Assembly (NCBI GenBank): GCA_001414485.1
Contig: LLEY01000132.1
Coordinates: forward strand, 62,001-126,000
Direction: 5' to 3'
Length of the DNA stretch: 64,000 nucleotides
DNA from: Calycina herbarum
Lineage: Eukaryota; Ascomycota; Leotiomycetes; Helotiales; Pezizellaceae
Under the pieces are notes generated by a model, which saw only the letters and a program-made list of their open reading frames with translations, did not search any database and was not told the origin of the DNA. Position numbers and translations under genes: made by a program. Of this stretch, positions 49,001-60,304 are shown one piece after another (the first letter of the stretch is position 1; each line of letters opens with the position of its first letter).

Positions 49001-51339
49001 TAATATCTTATATAATAGGGAATATCTAAGAGTATCTGTTTCTTCTAGCTATATTTTATAGTCGTAATATCGATAAGATAGTAGGGTATCTAAAGCTTCT
49101 TTTAAGAATATGTCTATAAAATCTATATACTTCTCTAGAACCTCTAATGTTACTATATAATCCTCTTCTCATCTAGCTATAATACTGTTAATCTTATATA
49201 AGCTAGTAGTAAACATCTTACTATCTTCTTAAAGTAAATAGTAGTATATTCTTACTACAGATATAGTAGAGATGTTAATAATCGTAGAAGGTTCTTACTT
49301 TAGAAAGAGCTTTCGTTAATAGACTAAGGTAAGTACTTTCTTAGGTAATCCCTCGAGTTCCTGTTTTATAATCTAGTATTATACTTATATAGAAGACTAG
49401 TAGTTGCTTTTATAGATCGTAAGTACGTATTCTAGATGTTCTATTATATAGAGTTCTAGAATAGATCAGCTATTCTATCTTCGTAATTCGTCTGTTTCTA
49501 TTATAAGGTTACGAGCGTCTACTTAATTCTAGTGAAAGAGCGTAGGATCCTTAGGACGAATAGCTTCGCGCGAGAGAGAGGTAGGCTGCTAAGCAGAGAA
49601 GTAAGGCTTGAGTTCCTCTAGCTAGAGTAACTTTTAATAAGTTACGTCGATATTAATATAAAAGTATTCAAAGAATTTTCAGCTAAGGATAACGTCGTAT
49701 AATCCCAGGTCTAGTAGAATAAAGAGTATATTAAAGAATTTATAGCTATCTAATATATAATTAGAGAGGAGGTAGTAAGTAGCTTCTCTGTTAATCTCTC
49801 TATTATATCTACGAATCTTTATAAGTATAGAAAGTCTTTTTATTTTAAGGTTATAGAACTTCGCTAAGTCGTAGCTAAATTAGGCGTCTATAAAAGAGAA
49901 TATATTTGCTCCTAGGTTACTAAGAGTAGTAGTTTATATACTATATCTATTAATTATTATTATACTAGGTAAAGTAAACGCTTTTCTACTAACTAATAAC
50001 CGTAGATTAATCTTAGAAAGATTAATTCTATATTTACCTAAGGTAGAGTCTTCTCTTAAGTATATTCGTTTCCTAACTCAGATCTAGCTTCTTCTTCTTT
50101 CTCTAGCTCGCTTAAGTCTACCTTCTTATAGACTCTTAGCTGTAGGCAGGACTTGATATAATAGCCGACTTCTCTGTAGTTATAACATATGTCAGTCGAG
50201 AGGTGAATACTAGCTACGCGAGCAGGAATTTCTAGAGAATATATAGCTGTAGCTATATTTATAGCTATAGTAGGTAGATACTTACTTATACGCTTTCTAG
50301 CCTTTTCTTCTATAATGTCTCATAGGTCGTTGTCGACGCTACTAACAAGAGTATAAAAGAGGTCTATGTCTCTCTTAGCTTAAAGTCTAACAACTATAAG
50401 AGCTTGTTAGAAGTTAATAGTTAACTTGTTAAAAAGGTCGTTAATTCTATCTTACTTTAGAGCCCTAGACTTGTCTACTAGCTTCTGGAACTTTGCTTGA
50501 AACTCGTAGAACGTCTCTTAAGCTATTCGTAGCTCTTAGTACTTCTTATAAGCCTCGTTATAAACGTATAGACTAACTATAATATTACAGAGATAAGCTA
50601 GCATCTCGTTATAAGTAGTAAATCAGTTATTAGTATTAAACTTATATTTTAAATAAATATAATTACGTGCTTAGCTAGCAGTAGCGTAATATACTAGATT
50701 TATCTTTACCTTCTTAGATTCGAAGTAGTTAGTATTAATATATAGCTTTACTATAATTTCAGTCTCCTAGGTGTTATATATAATCTGGTCGTCTTCTATT
50801 ATAAATATACGTGGATTCTCTACTTTACTAGTCTTCTTAGAAGACTAGGTAGTAGGAGTAGATTAGGTAACCTTTTTAGCTTTAAGCTCTATAGAGGTAT
50901 ATTCACAGCGTACGTATATTTCTACTACTTAAGAGGTAGATCTAGTATTAACTTTAAGATAGTAGACCTTATTTATAAGAGTAGTTATCGTCTAAAGGAT
51001 TTATTATAAGACATCGTCGACTATAAGAGGAGGAGGTAACTTAGACTTTGCTACTGTAGAAGAGCTAGTAGTAGCCTTACTAGTAGGTAGTAGTAGTAGT
51101 ACTATAGCTTAGAAAGAGGTCTTAGTCTTTCAAGAGCTAGTGTTAATAGTAGGTAGTAAAGGTAAAGGTAAAGGTAGAAGCTCTTCGTCTAATTACTTAT
51201 CGAGCTAGCTAAGAGAGGAGTATCGTAACTTGTTACTATATACGAAGGGATTTGCTATAAGGTAAATATATATGTTTTCGTTCGTTAGTTTTAGGATATT
51301 CGTATACCTTCCTAGGCAAGAGTATAAGTTTAGTTTTAG
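46027..51339 (-). pseudogene. Family D gag-pol, RIP-inactivated
   Basis: On the minus strand a zinc-knuckle remnant lies at about 50140-50195 (C-Y-N-Y-R-E-V-G-Y-Y-I-K-S-C, where Y replaces C and H). The RT box STYLDDIFIYS lies at about 48555-48590, catalytic Asps intact. RNase H follows at about 47880-48260 and integrase towards 46700. TAG/TAA codons interrupt all long frames. Confidence 0.75.
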
Positions 51340-51522
51340 TATAACAGCCCTCTATAAATATACTAAAAGAGATACTTATAGAATAGTACCTGTATTTGAA
51401 GAAAACTAAACTAAAGAGAGAAGAGGAGAGTTAGTACGCTCTGTCTCTATTTATATATACTAAGCGAGACTTCGGTAGAACCTCGGCACGTGATCCAGTC
51501 GTATGTGACTGGGACTGTTATA
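51340..51522 (-). repeat. Family D LTR (5' in element orientation)
   Basis: 183 bp from TATAACAGCC to GACTGTTATA; the ends show the C-to-T/G-to-A changes of RIP. Followed by CGAAC. Confidence 0.9.
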
Positions 51523-51527
51523 CGAAC

Positions 51528-51665
51528 TATTAATTAAAAGTTTTAAACGCTATATAATTTTACTTAGCGATTCGCTTAAAAATACCTTTATAATCTTATC
51601 TTTTTTCTTCTTCTTTTAATAACTTTTTAATATAAATTAGCCTTAGTCTTATATTTTATAACTTT
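51528..51665 (-). mobile_element. Continuation of the old AT-rich fragment to the right of family D
   Basis: It has the same AT-rich, TG/CA-poor composition as 45198-45843, rejoined after removing family D and one CGAAC. It ends sharply at about 51665, where ordinary composition returns. Confidence 0.45.
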
Positions 51666-53194
51666 TATATTTATATAGTAATAATGTACATGTCGGTGAT
51701 TCTGTATCCGGAAACCGGGATTGCCTGAACAGGGAATTGTCTCGCTTGGCGGCCCTGCTGCTCTAGCGCGCTTGCTGCTTTGCGATGGCTACCAGGGCCC
51801 CTGCTCACCCCTGCTAGCTCCAATTGAGTTCCTACCACATGTATAAATCCAGTGCTGCTTCCCACCATAACATTACTTCCCCTTCTTAACTTCCAACGCG
51901 CCTGCTGTATGCCACCTTCACTATGAGACTATCTCGGCCTTACCGTCATTCTATAAGACAGTCGTATTACGTATCCTAATCCTCAAATTTCCCTTACCGG
52001 GCTAAGCCAGCCCTCTAATTACCTGGTGCCCCTCCGTGGGTGCCCCTCAGGTCTCCGTTACTGGCGTTCTTGCTAAGAATCTGCTTCGTACTGACAACAA
52101 TCTAGTTTGTCTCAATTATACCGACACTCTACGATGCGTCCACAGCTACGACGAAGCTTCCCCCCTTCTCCAGGTCCGCCTGCGATTGAGTCAAGATGCT
52201 ATTGCTAGGCTTAGCATCGCTATCCTTTTCCAATGTCTCTGCCGAAATTCAAAATCCTCTACGTGTCTAGCATCCTTCAGACATCTTACAAAATGCCTCG
52301 CCAGAGAGAGGTGTGACACGAACCCTGGGTGGGCATGCGACGGAGGGTCTTTTTGGGAAGCAACTGCTTAGGGCAGGAGAGAGCAAGCTCAGCTCATTAC
52401 GCGGCAACACAACGAGGATACCGAGCAAGCAAGCCCTGAGAGGGTCAGTACGCAGGCGGATCTTTTAGGAGCGCCAGCTCAGCTCATGACGCGGCAAACA
52501 AGGGAAAAGGTAGAGCAAGCAAGCTTAGAGAGGGTCTGGAATAATCTCGATTACTATATTTGGCAAATGGCCCCTTAGTTTGAGATTGGTAGGACTTATA
52601 GTACGGGCTGTACCCGTTGGTGCCTGGCCAGGATACAGACAACATAGGAGATGCCTGGAGTGATTGGAGGAGGGCTGGTTAAGCTAGCATGGGTTAGGGC
52701 GTTTCAAAACAACACGCTTTTCTGCGAGCTAGAAGATTTCTCGCTGTTTTCACTGAAAAGGGTTCCCCTTACGGTAATCGCCTTGAGCATGATTGCTTTA
52801 TTGGGAAGTCTTCTCGGATCTGCCGAAAAACAACTACATAGTATGACGATGTATAGCCCATCTAGACGGCCCGATTCGCCTTTGGACAATACACGCTGGA
52901 CACTCGGCTTGTAAATACGAGGTGGAGCTCTTAGGATAGAGTTCCCCTTGACCTATCAGCAGTTCCAAAGCTCTCCTGCCTGTCGAGACATGAAGCCGTG
53001 ATCTTCCTGGGTAGTGGCGCGGCTCTTTACTTGGAGGCTGGAGGGAGAGTAGGGATGGTAGATGCAAATAGTAAATCCTGTCTGATATGCGTAGTAGGAC
53101 AGGTATATAAGAAGTCTTCATCTCCCCCATCTGTATCCTGTATCTAATTGTCAGATTTCAAAGACGCTCTCCACATCCTTGCTCTACGCTTAAG
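51666..53194. other. Low-confidence coding relics
   Basis: Two overlapping frames look partly protein-like. One opens at 52196 with a signal-peptide-like start (MLLLGLASLSFSNVSA) but meets TAG at 52268-52270 and then reads on for about 60 codons. The other runs 52036-52371 and continues past a TAG into the 90-nt repeat at 52386. An 87-codon frame at 52651-52914 holds one hydrophobic segment (VIALSMIALLGSLLG). None matches a family I know; they are probably remains of decayed genes. Confidence 0.3.
52386..52545 (+). repeat. 90-nt imperfect tandem repeat with a 30-residue coding period
   Basis: AGCTCAGCTCAT-ACGCGGCAA starts at 52386 and again at 52476, exactly 90 nt apart, and GAGCAAGCAAGC...GAGAGGGTC is repeated within each. 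In one frame it reads AQLITRQHNEDTEQASPERV and AQLMTRQTREKVEQASLERV. A period divisible by three and conserved residues suggest a former coding repeat. Confidence 0.6.
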
Positions 53195-53989
53195 ATGGTC
53201 ACCTTTATTCCTTACGTTCCGAAACTACTAAACGCTAGCAACCGGAAGCCATCCAAGTTTATTTCTAAGAAACCTAACCCTCCTGAAGATCACTTGCAGA
53301 TCGAATCAAGTGATATGCCAGCTGAAATGCTGCCGGCGCCTAGAGGAGCAACAAGCGAAACGAACTGGCAAGGCAGGCATAGCTGCTGTTGGGGGCATAG
53401 CTCGAGGTACTCAAGGTATGTGTTCAATCCCACATACTGCTGTCACCATCTTTGTCTGACAAAATAGTAGACTTGACATCGGCAAATGAAGGACAGGGTG
53501 TGAAAAGTAATGATTAAGTTTCAGATGACATTATCTTTGCTGGTAGCGGCCATGGTACGTGAGCGGGGTTTATAGGCGCAGTGAAGAGAATTTTTACTCA
53601 CCAGTACTACAGATAAATCGAATACACCGGATAGCGATAGTATTCCTAATATTAGAAACGCTTGTTATATTCTAGATAGCAGACTGTCCGGTAACCATGT
53701 ATTAAAACTGGAAAGCCTGTAACTAATTTCTAATTACACAGCTGAGAAGCATGACAAGACTGACGATTTCATCAATAACGACGAGGCACCGTGGGTTTCT
53801 AAACGACAGAGATCTGACTCTCCCTTCTCCGACGGAATAGCCGCACACTACGATAAAAAACGACAGCGGCGTTCCCCTTCATCAATTCTAGAGAATGAAA
53901 AGGATGACGGAGCTTTTAGCATTCATGTTGAAGGAGACTTTTGTAGTACTGCCAGAACCACTCCTGTGGTTGAACCTGCTCACCGGTAG
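53195..53989 (+). CDS. Hypothetical protein (about 177 aa), five short exons
   Basis: Proposed exons are 53195-53256, 53300-53415, 53525-53554, 53613-53690 and 53742-53989, 534 nt in all. Residues include MVTFIPYVPKLLNASN, CCRRLEEQQAKRTGKAGIAA, VGGIARGTQ, DDIIFAGSGHD, and a charged C-terminal half with WVSKRQRSDSP and YDKKRQRRSPSS, which looks like a nuclear signal. Intron donors are GTTTAT (weak), GTATGT, GTACGT and GTAACC; the last three introns are all phase 1 and each join keeps the frame open, which supports the model. The first intron is the least certain part (a frameshift is the alternative). No domain is recognised. Function unknown. Confidence 0.45.
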
Positions 53990-55002
53990 AGTCCAACCTA
54001 TGCCTACGGGCGACCGACTACGACGACGAGCCCTTCATCCTCACCGCCGCCACACCGTCCTAGCGAAGGATATCCGCGACAGCACGATCAGAGACGACTT
54101 AACGATATAGCATAACCAACTGCTTGGTTTTTGTCACCTTTGCTACGCTGTTTACGATCTCTTTCGCGATTGAGGACGAATCCGCCACCGCAAAATCAGA
54201 GTTTTCACCCCCACTTTGACGAAATTTTAACGACAAGCAGCGATATTTGGAAAGAAAGAAGACTCGTGAGCAAAGCGTTATCAGTGATTATGGAGTGAAA
54301 TGTTCGACCGTCGGCGGACCATATCGCTGCGCTAGGAACCAGATCTTACGAAGCGTTAGTTAAAACCTCTCGGACGTCTTTTCAGTACTAGACCTCAGCG
54401 TCTTTCTATTTCGATTCTCTTCTACACCACCGTACCTTGGCTGGCCATGGAGGGAACCCCTTTCAATATGCTTGTGGCGCTCCTAACGCCCTTCGCGATA
54501 CTGGGGAACTAGGTCAGAGGCTGTCAAATAACAATTTCATTCTCTACGATTACGGCTATTCTGGCATTGTATCATGTCTCGACCTGCGGCTTGGAAGGAG
54601 ATATAAAGAGGATATTTGGAGAGTAGAGGAGTTACGAAGGCACACATAGGTATCTGCACCCGAGCGACAGGAATCGCCAGATTTCTGTGTCATGCTGATT
54701 TTCAAGTTTTTCCTGGCAGGGCAGTGCACGCAAATGGCTAGAGTTTGTCTAGCTGGTGGGAGCAATCGACGGGGTAACCAACTCCCTTTAGTACTGTGCC
54801 AAATGGACATCTATGGGGCTCTGTGCTGTTGATGTAGTTATTGTGGTTAGAAAGAGAGAAGATACACTGCCTGAGGCCAGGTATCTTTGGCTCGAGCAAG
54901 AAGGCTCAAGTGTTCTACATAGTCTCAGACTGATACAGAACAATAAAAGGAATCCCTATTATCCTGACCCTGAGTAAAACTTTGGTATTTCCTCCTTGTA
55001 AT
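53990..55002. other. Intergenic, no supported gene
   Basis: A 70-codon frame at 54437-54649 (GNPFQYACGAPN..., ILYDYGYSG) is the only stretch that looks somewhat protein-like; no intron or family evidence supports it. Confidence 0.35.
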
Positions 55003-55007
55003 AAACT

Positions 55008-55557
55008 TGTCACGAATCCCGTGTCAGCACGTGATGTGAAGCCCAGGCGACGTCCTGACAGGGCAAGCACACCGCCCAAGGTTCACCACTGTTATGGTGG
55101 GGGTCAAGAAGTAGATTGTTCGCAAGGAGCGAAGAGGTGTGACCCTTCGTCCTTATATACTTAATCTATGTACAATTCACTGAAGTCCTTCCACACATGC
55201 CCAATTCCATATTCACTCAAAATCAAAAACTCTTACAACCACCTTGGACCTTATAGCAAATAGGGACGCTTAGGCTAGCTAAGCGATCCAGGGTTTTCTT
55301 CTGTATGTAATCACGTGAGGAATAGGAGCGACATGGCCGACGAGGGAATAAAAGGTTCTATATATGACTGGCACGTCTGCCATTAGATAGGAGCTTCGTG
55401 CTCAACTTAGTTTATCAATCATATCATTTTGTTTGACATCTTTGATACAAGTGACGAGTTTACCTCTGAGTAAACAACCCGGCGCATCTGAACCTCTTAC
55501 CTGCATACCAACCCTTCGAAGCGATTACTTTTGTTAGATAGTTTGAGTTTCGTCACA
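55008..55557 (+). repeat. Solo LTR of family A, 550 bp
   Basis: It runs from TGTCACGAATCCCGTG to GTTTCGTCACA with perfect duplications AAACT at 55003-55007 and 55558-55562. It is the least mutated copy in the window (many CA/TG retained), and about 100 bp longer than the other copies because of extra sequence in its first half. Confidence 0.92.
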
Positions 55558-55562
55558 AAACT

Positions 55563-56688
55563 GGTCTTTTGATTGAACAAGTCACTTGCAACCCGCGACA
55601 CGAAGTACGCTTTACAGCATTCGGTATGCACACTTCACTTCATCCATACTGTGACGGGTTAGACCCTGTGAAGAGACTTGGTCAGGTGACCTTAGTTGCT
55701 ACGACAACTAGGACTCGTCGTGCACATTTACCGTACGAAGAGCAGAGCTCTACTCTTCTCTCTTTAGTTTTTATCTTTGTAAATACACTAGTCTTTCGAT
55801 TTTACGGAGTAGCTTACAACTCGTGACATATACAATGGCTAGCAGCCTCCTCTACTAGATAGTATAAAATACTAGGAAAAATAAAGAAGTCACCCTGGCG
55901 AGAAATTCTGCCGAATTTGGCCTAATTTGGTTAGCGGCTTTTTCTGCCAGTCTCAAAATTTACCAATTCTTCCGTGTTCTGCCGGATTAGGTTAGCGGCT
56001 TTTTCTGCCAGTCTCAAAATTTACCAATTCTGCCGTGTTCTGCCGGATGCGGTGAGCGGCTTTTTCTGCCGGGTTCTGCCGGGTTAGGTTAGCAGCCCAT
56101 TCTGCCAGCCTTGGCAGACGCTCACCACGCAATATCCTGCTATTGTGAACCTGTCAGGCCTCCCCAATCGCTGATAGTAGACAGCACCATCCACGTTAGT
56201 CAAAGATGATAATCAAGTTAGTGATGCCCTTAACATTTTGATACCCTCAAACTTATAAGTCTAATTAACTTTGCTTTATTGACACCTAGAAACCACAAAA
56301 AAAGTCAAGGCTACTCTTTAAAATATCTAAGAGCATATATAATATAAAGGAGTGTATTGAATTCCCAAAAATCTCGACATTATTCCAAATCATGTCTGCA
56401 GTAATAATAATGCTTGTTTCTCTCACTTGCCCCCTCTCTCGGCTGTCTTCTCATCACCCATGAATATCCATCAGAGCCTCCAATCCTACTACCAAGATGT
56501 TGAACTTTCCAACATCTTGTAGACATAATGCCTACGGCCTCGATAATCAAGGCCCAGCACCGTTTCTGGTCCCCGACCAGAGAGGTAGTCGCGGAAAGTT
56601 TCTTTCCCGGTGACCTCACCCTAGATTATTCGGCTGCGCCGAATATCTGAAGTATATGAGGATTGGAAGCTCTTCCTATAATATCGCC
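55563..56688. other. Intergenic with a minisatellite
   Basis: An 85-codon frame at 55569-55826 has no features beyond a hydrophobic C-terminal segment. The minisatellite is listed separately. Nothing else is assigned. Confidence 0.35.
55905..56108. repeat. Minisatellite, 60-61 bp unit with TTCTGCCGG motifs
   Basis: gttagcggctttttctgcc recurs at 55930, 55991 and, as gtgagcggc, 56051, with the 61- and 60-bp spacing filled by ctcaaaatttaccaattctgccgtg. A partial unit (gttagcagcccattctgcc) follows at about 56088. Confidence 0.85.
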
Positions 56689-57252
56689 TCACTCTTCCAG
56701 AGAAAGTTGGTCCATCATCTGCTCAAATGCTTGTTGTACGCGAGCCCTCTCACGCCGTCGCAGATGACAGCGGAGCTCGCCAACCCCACCTTTTCCTTTG
56801 GTGAGAATTTTTAGGGGTACGTCGTCGTCATCGTAGGCTAGGTTGAGGATTTGAATAGGTATGTCATAGGACTCGTTGATCTTCAAATATGAATATCGAT
56901 CGAGAGTCGGAATGTAGACGGCTGTTTGTCCGCGGTCTGTCGTGAGGTGAGTTTGAAGTTGCAGTTGGACTGGGAAGGGCTGCTTTTGGAGCGGGGCGAT
57001 GGGGAGGTAGTTGTCGATTTCGTCTTTGAGGGACGAAGTGATCTGTGTGGTTTCTATTGTTACTAGTGGTTTTTTTCAACTTGAGATACTTACGGTCATC
57101 ACTTTAACATGATGAGCTTGGTCAGGAACAACATCTACGACGAGGACCATGTGTCCGTGTAGGATGCTGGGTGTTCTGACGCCTAGGGCTGCGCATTCCG
57201 ATCGGCTTTTGAGGGTGTAGATTTTTCCTTGGACGTCTCTTTGGCGCACCAT
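56689..57252 (-). CDS. Hypothetical protein (170 aa), two exons
   Basis: Exon 57252-57094 and exon 57042-56689 are separated by a 51-nt intron (GTAAGT...CACAG, phase 0). The product begins MVRQRDVQGKIYTLKSRSE, contains LHGHMVLVVDVVPDQAHHV, TAVYIPTLDRYSYLKINESY and a basic/acidic end (LRRRERARVQQAFEQMMDQ, LSLEE). It has no signal peptide or membrane helix; a short coiled coil near the C terminus is possible. The frame stays open for about 45 codons upstream of the chosen ATG (KKPPQIWKPKQAKIAK), so an upstream exon may exist. It lies 335 bp downstream of the C2H2 pseudogene on the same strand. I do not recognise a family. Confidence 0.6.
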
Positions 57253-57587
57253 CTTAGCGATCTTTGCTTGTTTTGGTTTCCAGATTTGAGGTGGTTTCTT
57301 AATAGGGATGGTAGAGGTGGGAATGGTATCTGAATGAGTCTTTTTTAGAATGAGGGGTAACCTTAAGGCGGCGTGTTACACTGCAGCAACTACACAGCCC
57401 CAATTCCCTTCAGGTGGGTAATCTTTTGATCTTTTGCGATGAATTTTATATTCTCTCTCCTAGGCGCTCAGAAAGTTCTAGTATGTAATTGAACACTAAA
57501 ATAATTCGACAGGCGTTTTGTCTGTGACACGAATGTTGGCAGTACGAGCGCTTCGGATGGAGAAGCTGTAGATCGTGTATTCACCTG

Positions 57588-58809
57588 CTACTGTTGCTTA
57601 ATATCCCTCTGAAAACCTCGATACAATTTCTCCTGACAGGCTTGAATCACTGTTGTGAGTTGTCTGAGCAATGTCTCTCCTGGTTGTAACCTCTCTTACT
57701 GCGGTCTCTATCTTTCCCTAGGGCGGGCCAATCGTATCAATTTAATTTACTAAGCGAATTACTCTAATTACTTTTGACAATCAGCGTATTAAATTAATTT
57801 CCCTTAGAGTATTAATTAATACTCTAGTTACTTGAGGATTCTGGATTTCATAGGATTTTGAACATTTGTCAAAAATAGGTAATTAAATCAATTCTCTAAG
57901 AAGTAAAAACTTTAGATTATATATATTCCGATTCCCGAAACTTAAATATTTATCCGAGATCATGTGAGAAAAACGCACAGTCTTAAAAGAATACTCGCTA
58001 AAGCTCTTATATTATGAAGTTCCACGCTAATAAAAAACTAATAAGCTTATATACGTTTTTAGGCAAATTTCACTTTTTGTACATCCTCTTTAAACACTCC
58101 CAACATCACTATACCTAAGCGCGTATTACTCGCTTACACATCTTTCGTTGATTTTCAACAATTTTATATAATTGATTTAAAACGCTATTCTTGGTAATTA
58201 AATAATTGAGTCCTTTTTGTGTACAATTTTTCATATTAGATTAATTTCCTTAGTAAATTAAACCACTATTTCATGAGAGTATCATTTCAATTCTCCAAGG
58301 TAATTAGCCAAGAGTATTATTTTAATTACCTATTTCCGCCCTAGGGTAGCTCCCGACGTATGTATTCTTCGTATGACGCCCGTTCGGCATTGTTGGGGTT
58401 TTCTTCTACAGGAGGTTTATAGTCTGGTACTACATCAGTATGTATGGTTTGGTTCAAGTTTTGTTGTGCAAAAAATTAAGTAAACCAATCGTGTCATTTA
58501 ACCGAAAAGGTACTCACATGGATCCGGGACTACGTCGCCCGGGAATAACAAACTATAAATCCCACTCCACCTCTCCTCCATCGTTTGTTCTTTGACCTTT
58601 TTCCTCCTCCTTCGAAGTAGGCTTTCCATGCTTGGTGAAATTCCTTCTGCTTCCTCTTCTATCTTGAAAAAACAGTCTGGCTCATATTTCGTAAGCACGT
58701 CAAGTTCTTCTGAACCATTGAAGCAAAATTTATATCGCAGACATTGAAGAAGGCGGTGGTTTCGATATAAGTGCGCCCTAGTTGATGTCAGTATTCGTCT
58801 ACTAATCAT
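57588..58809 (-). pseudogene. Fungal C2H2-type zinc-finger family protein, broken and split by a MITE
   Basis: On the minus strand from 58809: HLYRNH, CFNGSEELDVLTKYEPDCF, EEAEGISPSMESLLRRRRKK and EERWSGIYSLLFPGD-VPDP, then an intron (donor GTGAGT at about 58515) and PPVEENPNNAERASYEEYI with RRELP. This order (HLYR-x-H, EGI, RSRKK, EERW-IY-LLFP, P-P-Y, YEEY-RRELP) is that of a common family of fungal proteins with a divergent C2H2 finger, of unknown role. The finger here has lost one expected Cys-x2-Cys. After RRELP the MITE at 57721-58341 intervenes; beyond it RQLTTVIQACQEKLYRGFQ reads to a stop at 57588, in another frame and after TAG/TAA codons. The N-terminal exon is missing. Not functional as read. 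Confidence 0.65.
57721..58341. mobile_element. 621-bp TA-flanked MITE (Tc1/mariner-like) inside the C2H2 pseudogene
   Basis: Ends are GGGCGG...CCGCCC, each followed or preceded by TA (57719-57720, 58342-58343), the target choice of Tc1/mariner elements. Subterminal motifs such as TTAATTTACTAAG and GAGTATTAATTAATACTC recur in both halves in opposite orientation. No coding capacity. The perfect terminal match is short (6-7 bp). Confidence 0.6.
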
Positions 58810-60304
58810 GGAACTGTGTTCTCCCCAACAACGGGCGTAGCCTACTTCATTCTGGCTATACTTTCATAACGCACAAGTGCACAGGTACGCCATTTAATTG
58901 TTTGCAGATCCAAGACTGAAAATATCCGTGGCAGGCATTGACTCCCAGGGTGAGTTGGGATCAAAAAATCCAGCATCTAGAAGGCCGTTACCGAAAGAGA
59001 AAATTCAGATGGAGGAAACATTTATAAAACCCTCCAACCACCACAGGACTAGCTTATCCACGGCTTCTCCTTTCATTTCAGGTGCTATAGTCTTGAGTGT
59101 TTTGGTATTGTATGCCATTTAGAGCCACAAAAATAGGGGTAGCTAGAAGGATCATAGACAAGATGAGTAGTTGCTCTAAGGGTGATAGATGAAAACGGTG
59201 AGCAGGGTATGTGTGACATGTGTAACGAATTTCAAACTAACGGAAACTTAGATGGTAACTGGTCTCGCTGGTTGGTATGCTGAAGGAAGTGCAGGGCGGG
59301 TTTCTCACTTGGAAGCGAACTCGTTACTTGTATCAAAGATGCCAAACAAGATGATATTAAGTCAAGCACGAAGCTCCTATCTAATGGGCGAAGACCTAAA
59401 CTTACACAGAAACTTCGTACTCTTGGATCGCTTAGATAGTCTAAGGATCCCCATTTGCTACAAGTTCTAAGGTGTTGAACCTCAGGTGGTGTGCCTGTTC
59501 TGTCAGAGCTTAAGAGAACGAAGGCGATGCGAAAGGACGCGGCGAGACCGATATAAGAAGGAAGAAGCGTAGAATTGGCCAAACAATGCCCCTGGAAGGG
59601 TTCTTCCATTAGCCCAGAGGCCTCCTCGACATATAAGTCTGATTGTTTCTTTTGTATGTAAATTGACCATTTCGTGCCTTCCACTAGTGTGCTATTGTAG
59701 ATACCTTCGTCCCCTCTGTATCAGTAAAACTATACACGGTCGAGTTCAATCTACACTTTTTTTGGTCACATCCACCAGGATTATGGACGTGGAGTCTGAT
59801 GATCCAAATTCAGCATATCTAGGACTTGGAAAGCTTCCGACTACCACTGTTTTCCTTGAAACCTTCCACGGAAAAAGAAAACCAAAAGCTTAAGTTCATT
59901 CTAGCCTTTTTTTGTCTGTGGTTTCCCTTAAATCACACCAACCACTCAACTCAACTCATCAACACCTCCGGACACCTCCGGCCACCCAAAAGTAACATTC
60001 TTCAACCCCTGTCTCTGAAAAAAACACAATCCATTAATCTAACTCTCTATCACCAACGGTTTCCCGGCCCTCAAATCCTCTACCCCCCAGCCCTTAAACT
60101 AACATATTTCTCCAAGTCCCCTGGATACCCACTCGAACTCTTCGCAGCCGTAAACACCACCTCATTCCTCAAATCCTTTCCTTTATCACAAATAAAAATC
60201 CTGCGGTAAGGACTGCTTTCCTCTTTCTTTTCCTTAAATAGAAAAGCGAGCACGAATTCCTTTTCAGGCTTGTACATTGCGCTAATAAGTAAACCAACCA
60301 TCTA
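58810..60304. other. Intergenic, no supported gene
   Basis: A frame at 58898-59122 follows an acceptor-like tttgcag and ends in a hydrophobic tail (GAIVLSVLVLYAI), so it could be a last exon, but no partner exon is visible. A pyrimidine/A-rich stretch lies at 59930-60130. Nothing else is supported. Confidence 0.35.

Larger units (their letters stand above)
45844..51522 (-). mobile_element. Family D Gypsy retrotransposon, full length but dead
   Basis: 183-bp LTRs at 45844-46026 (TGTGACAGCC...GACTGTCACA) and 51340-51522 carry perfect flanking duplications CGAAC (45839-45843, 51523-51527). The reverse complement of 46027-46050 is a polypurine tract (gttgaagaagagggtgg), giving minus orientation. 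Total 5679 bp. Confidence 0.9.

Noticed and set aside
51671..51868. 65-codon minus-strand frame beginning at 51868
   Set aside because: No start context, no similarity, and it runs into the AT-rich block.
59232..59684. 150-codon minus-strand frame
   Set aside because: Ser/Leu-rich without domain or intron support; the plus strand there is equally open.
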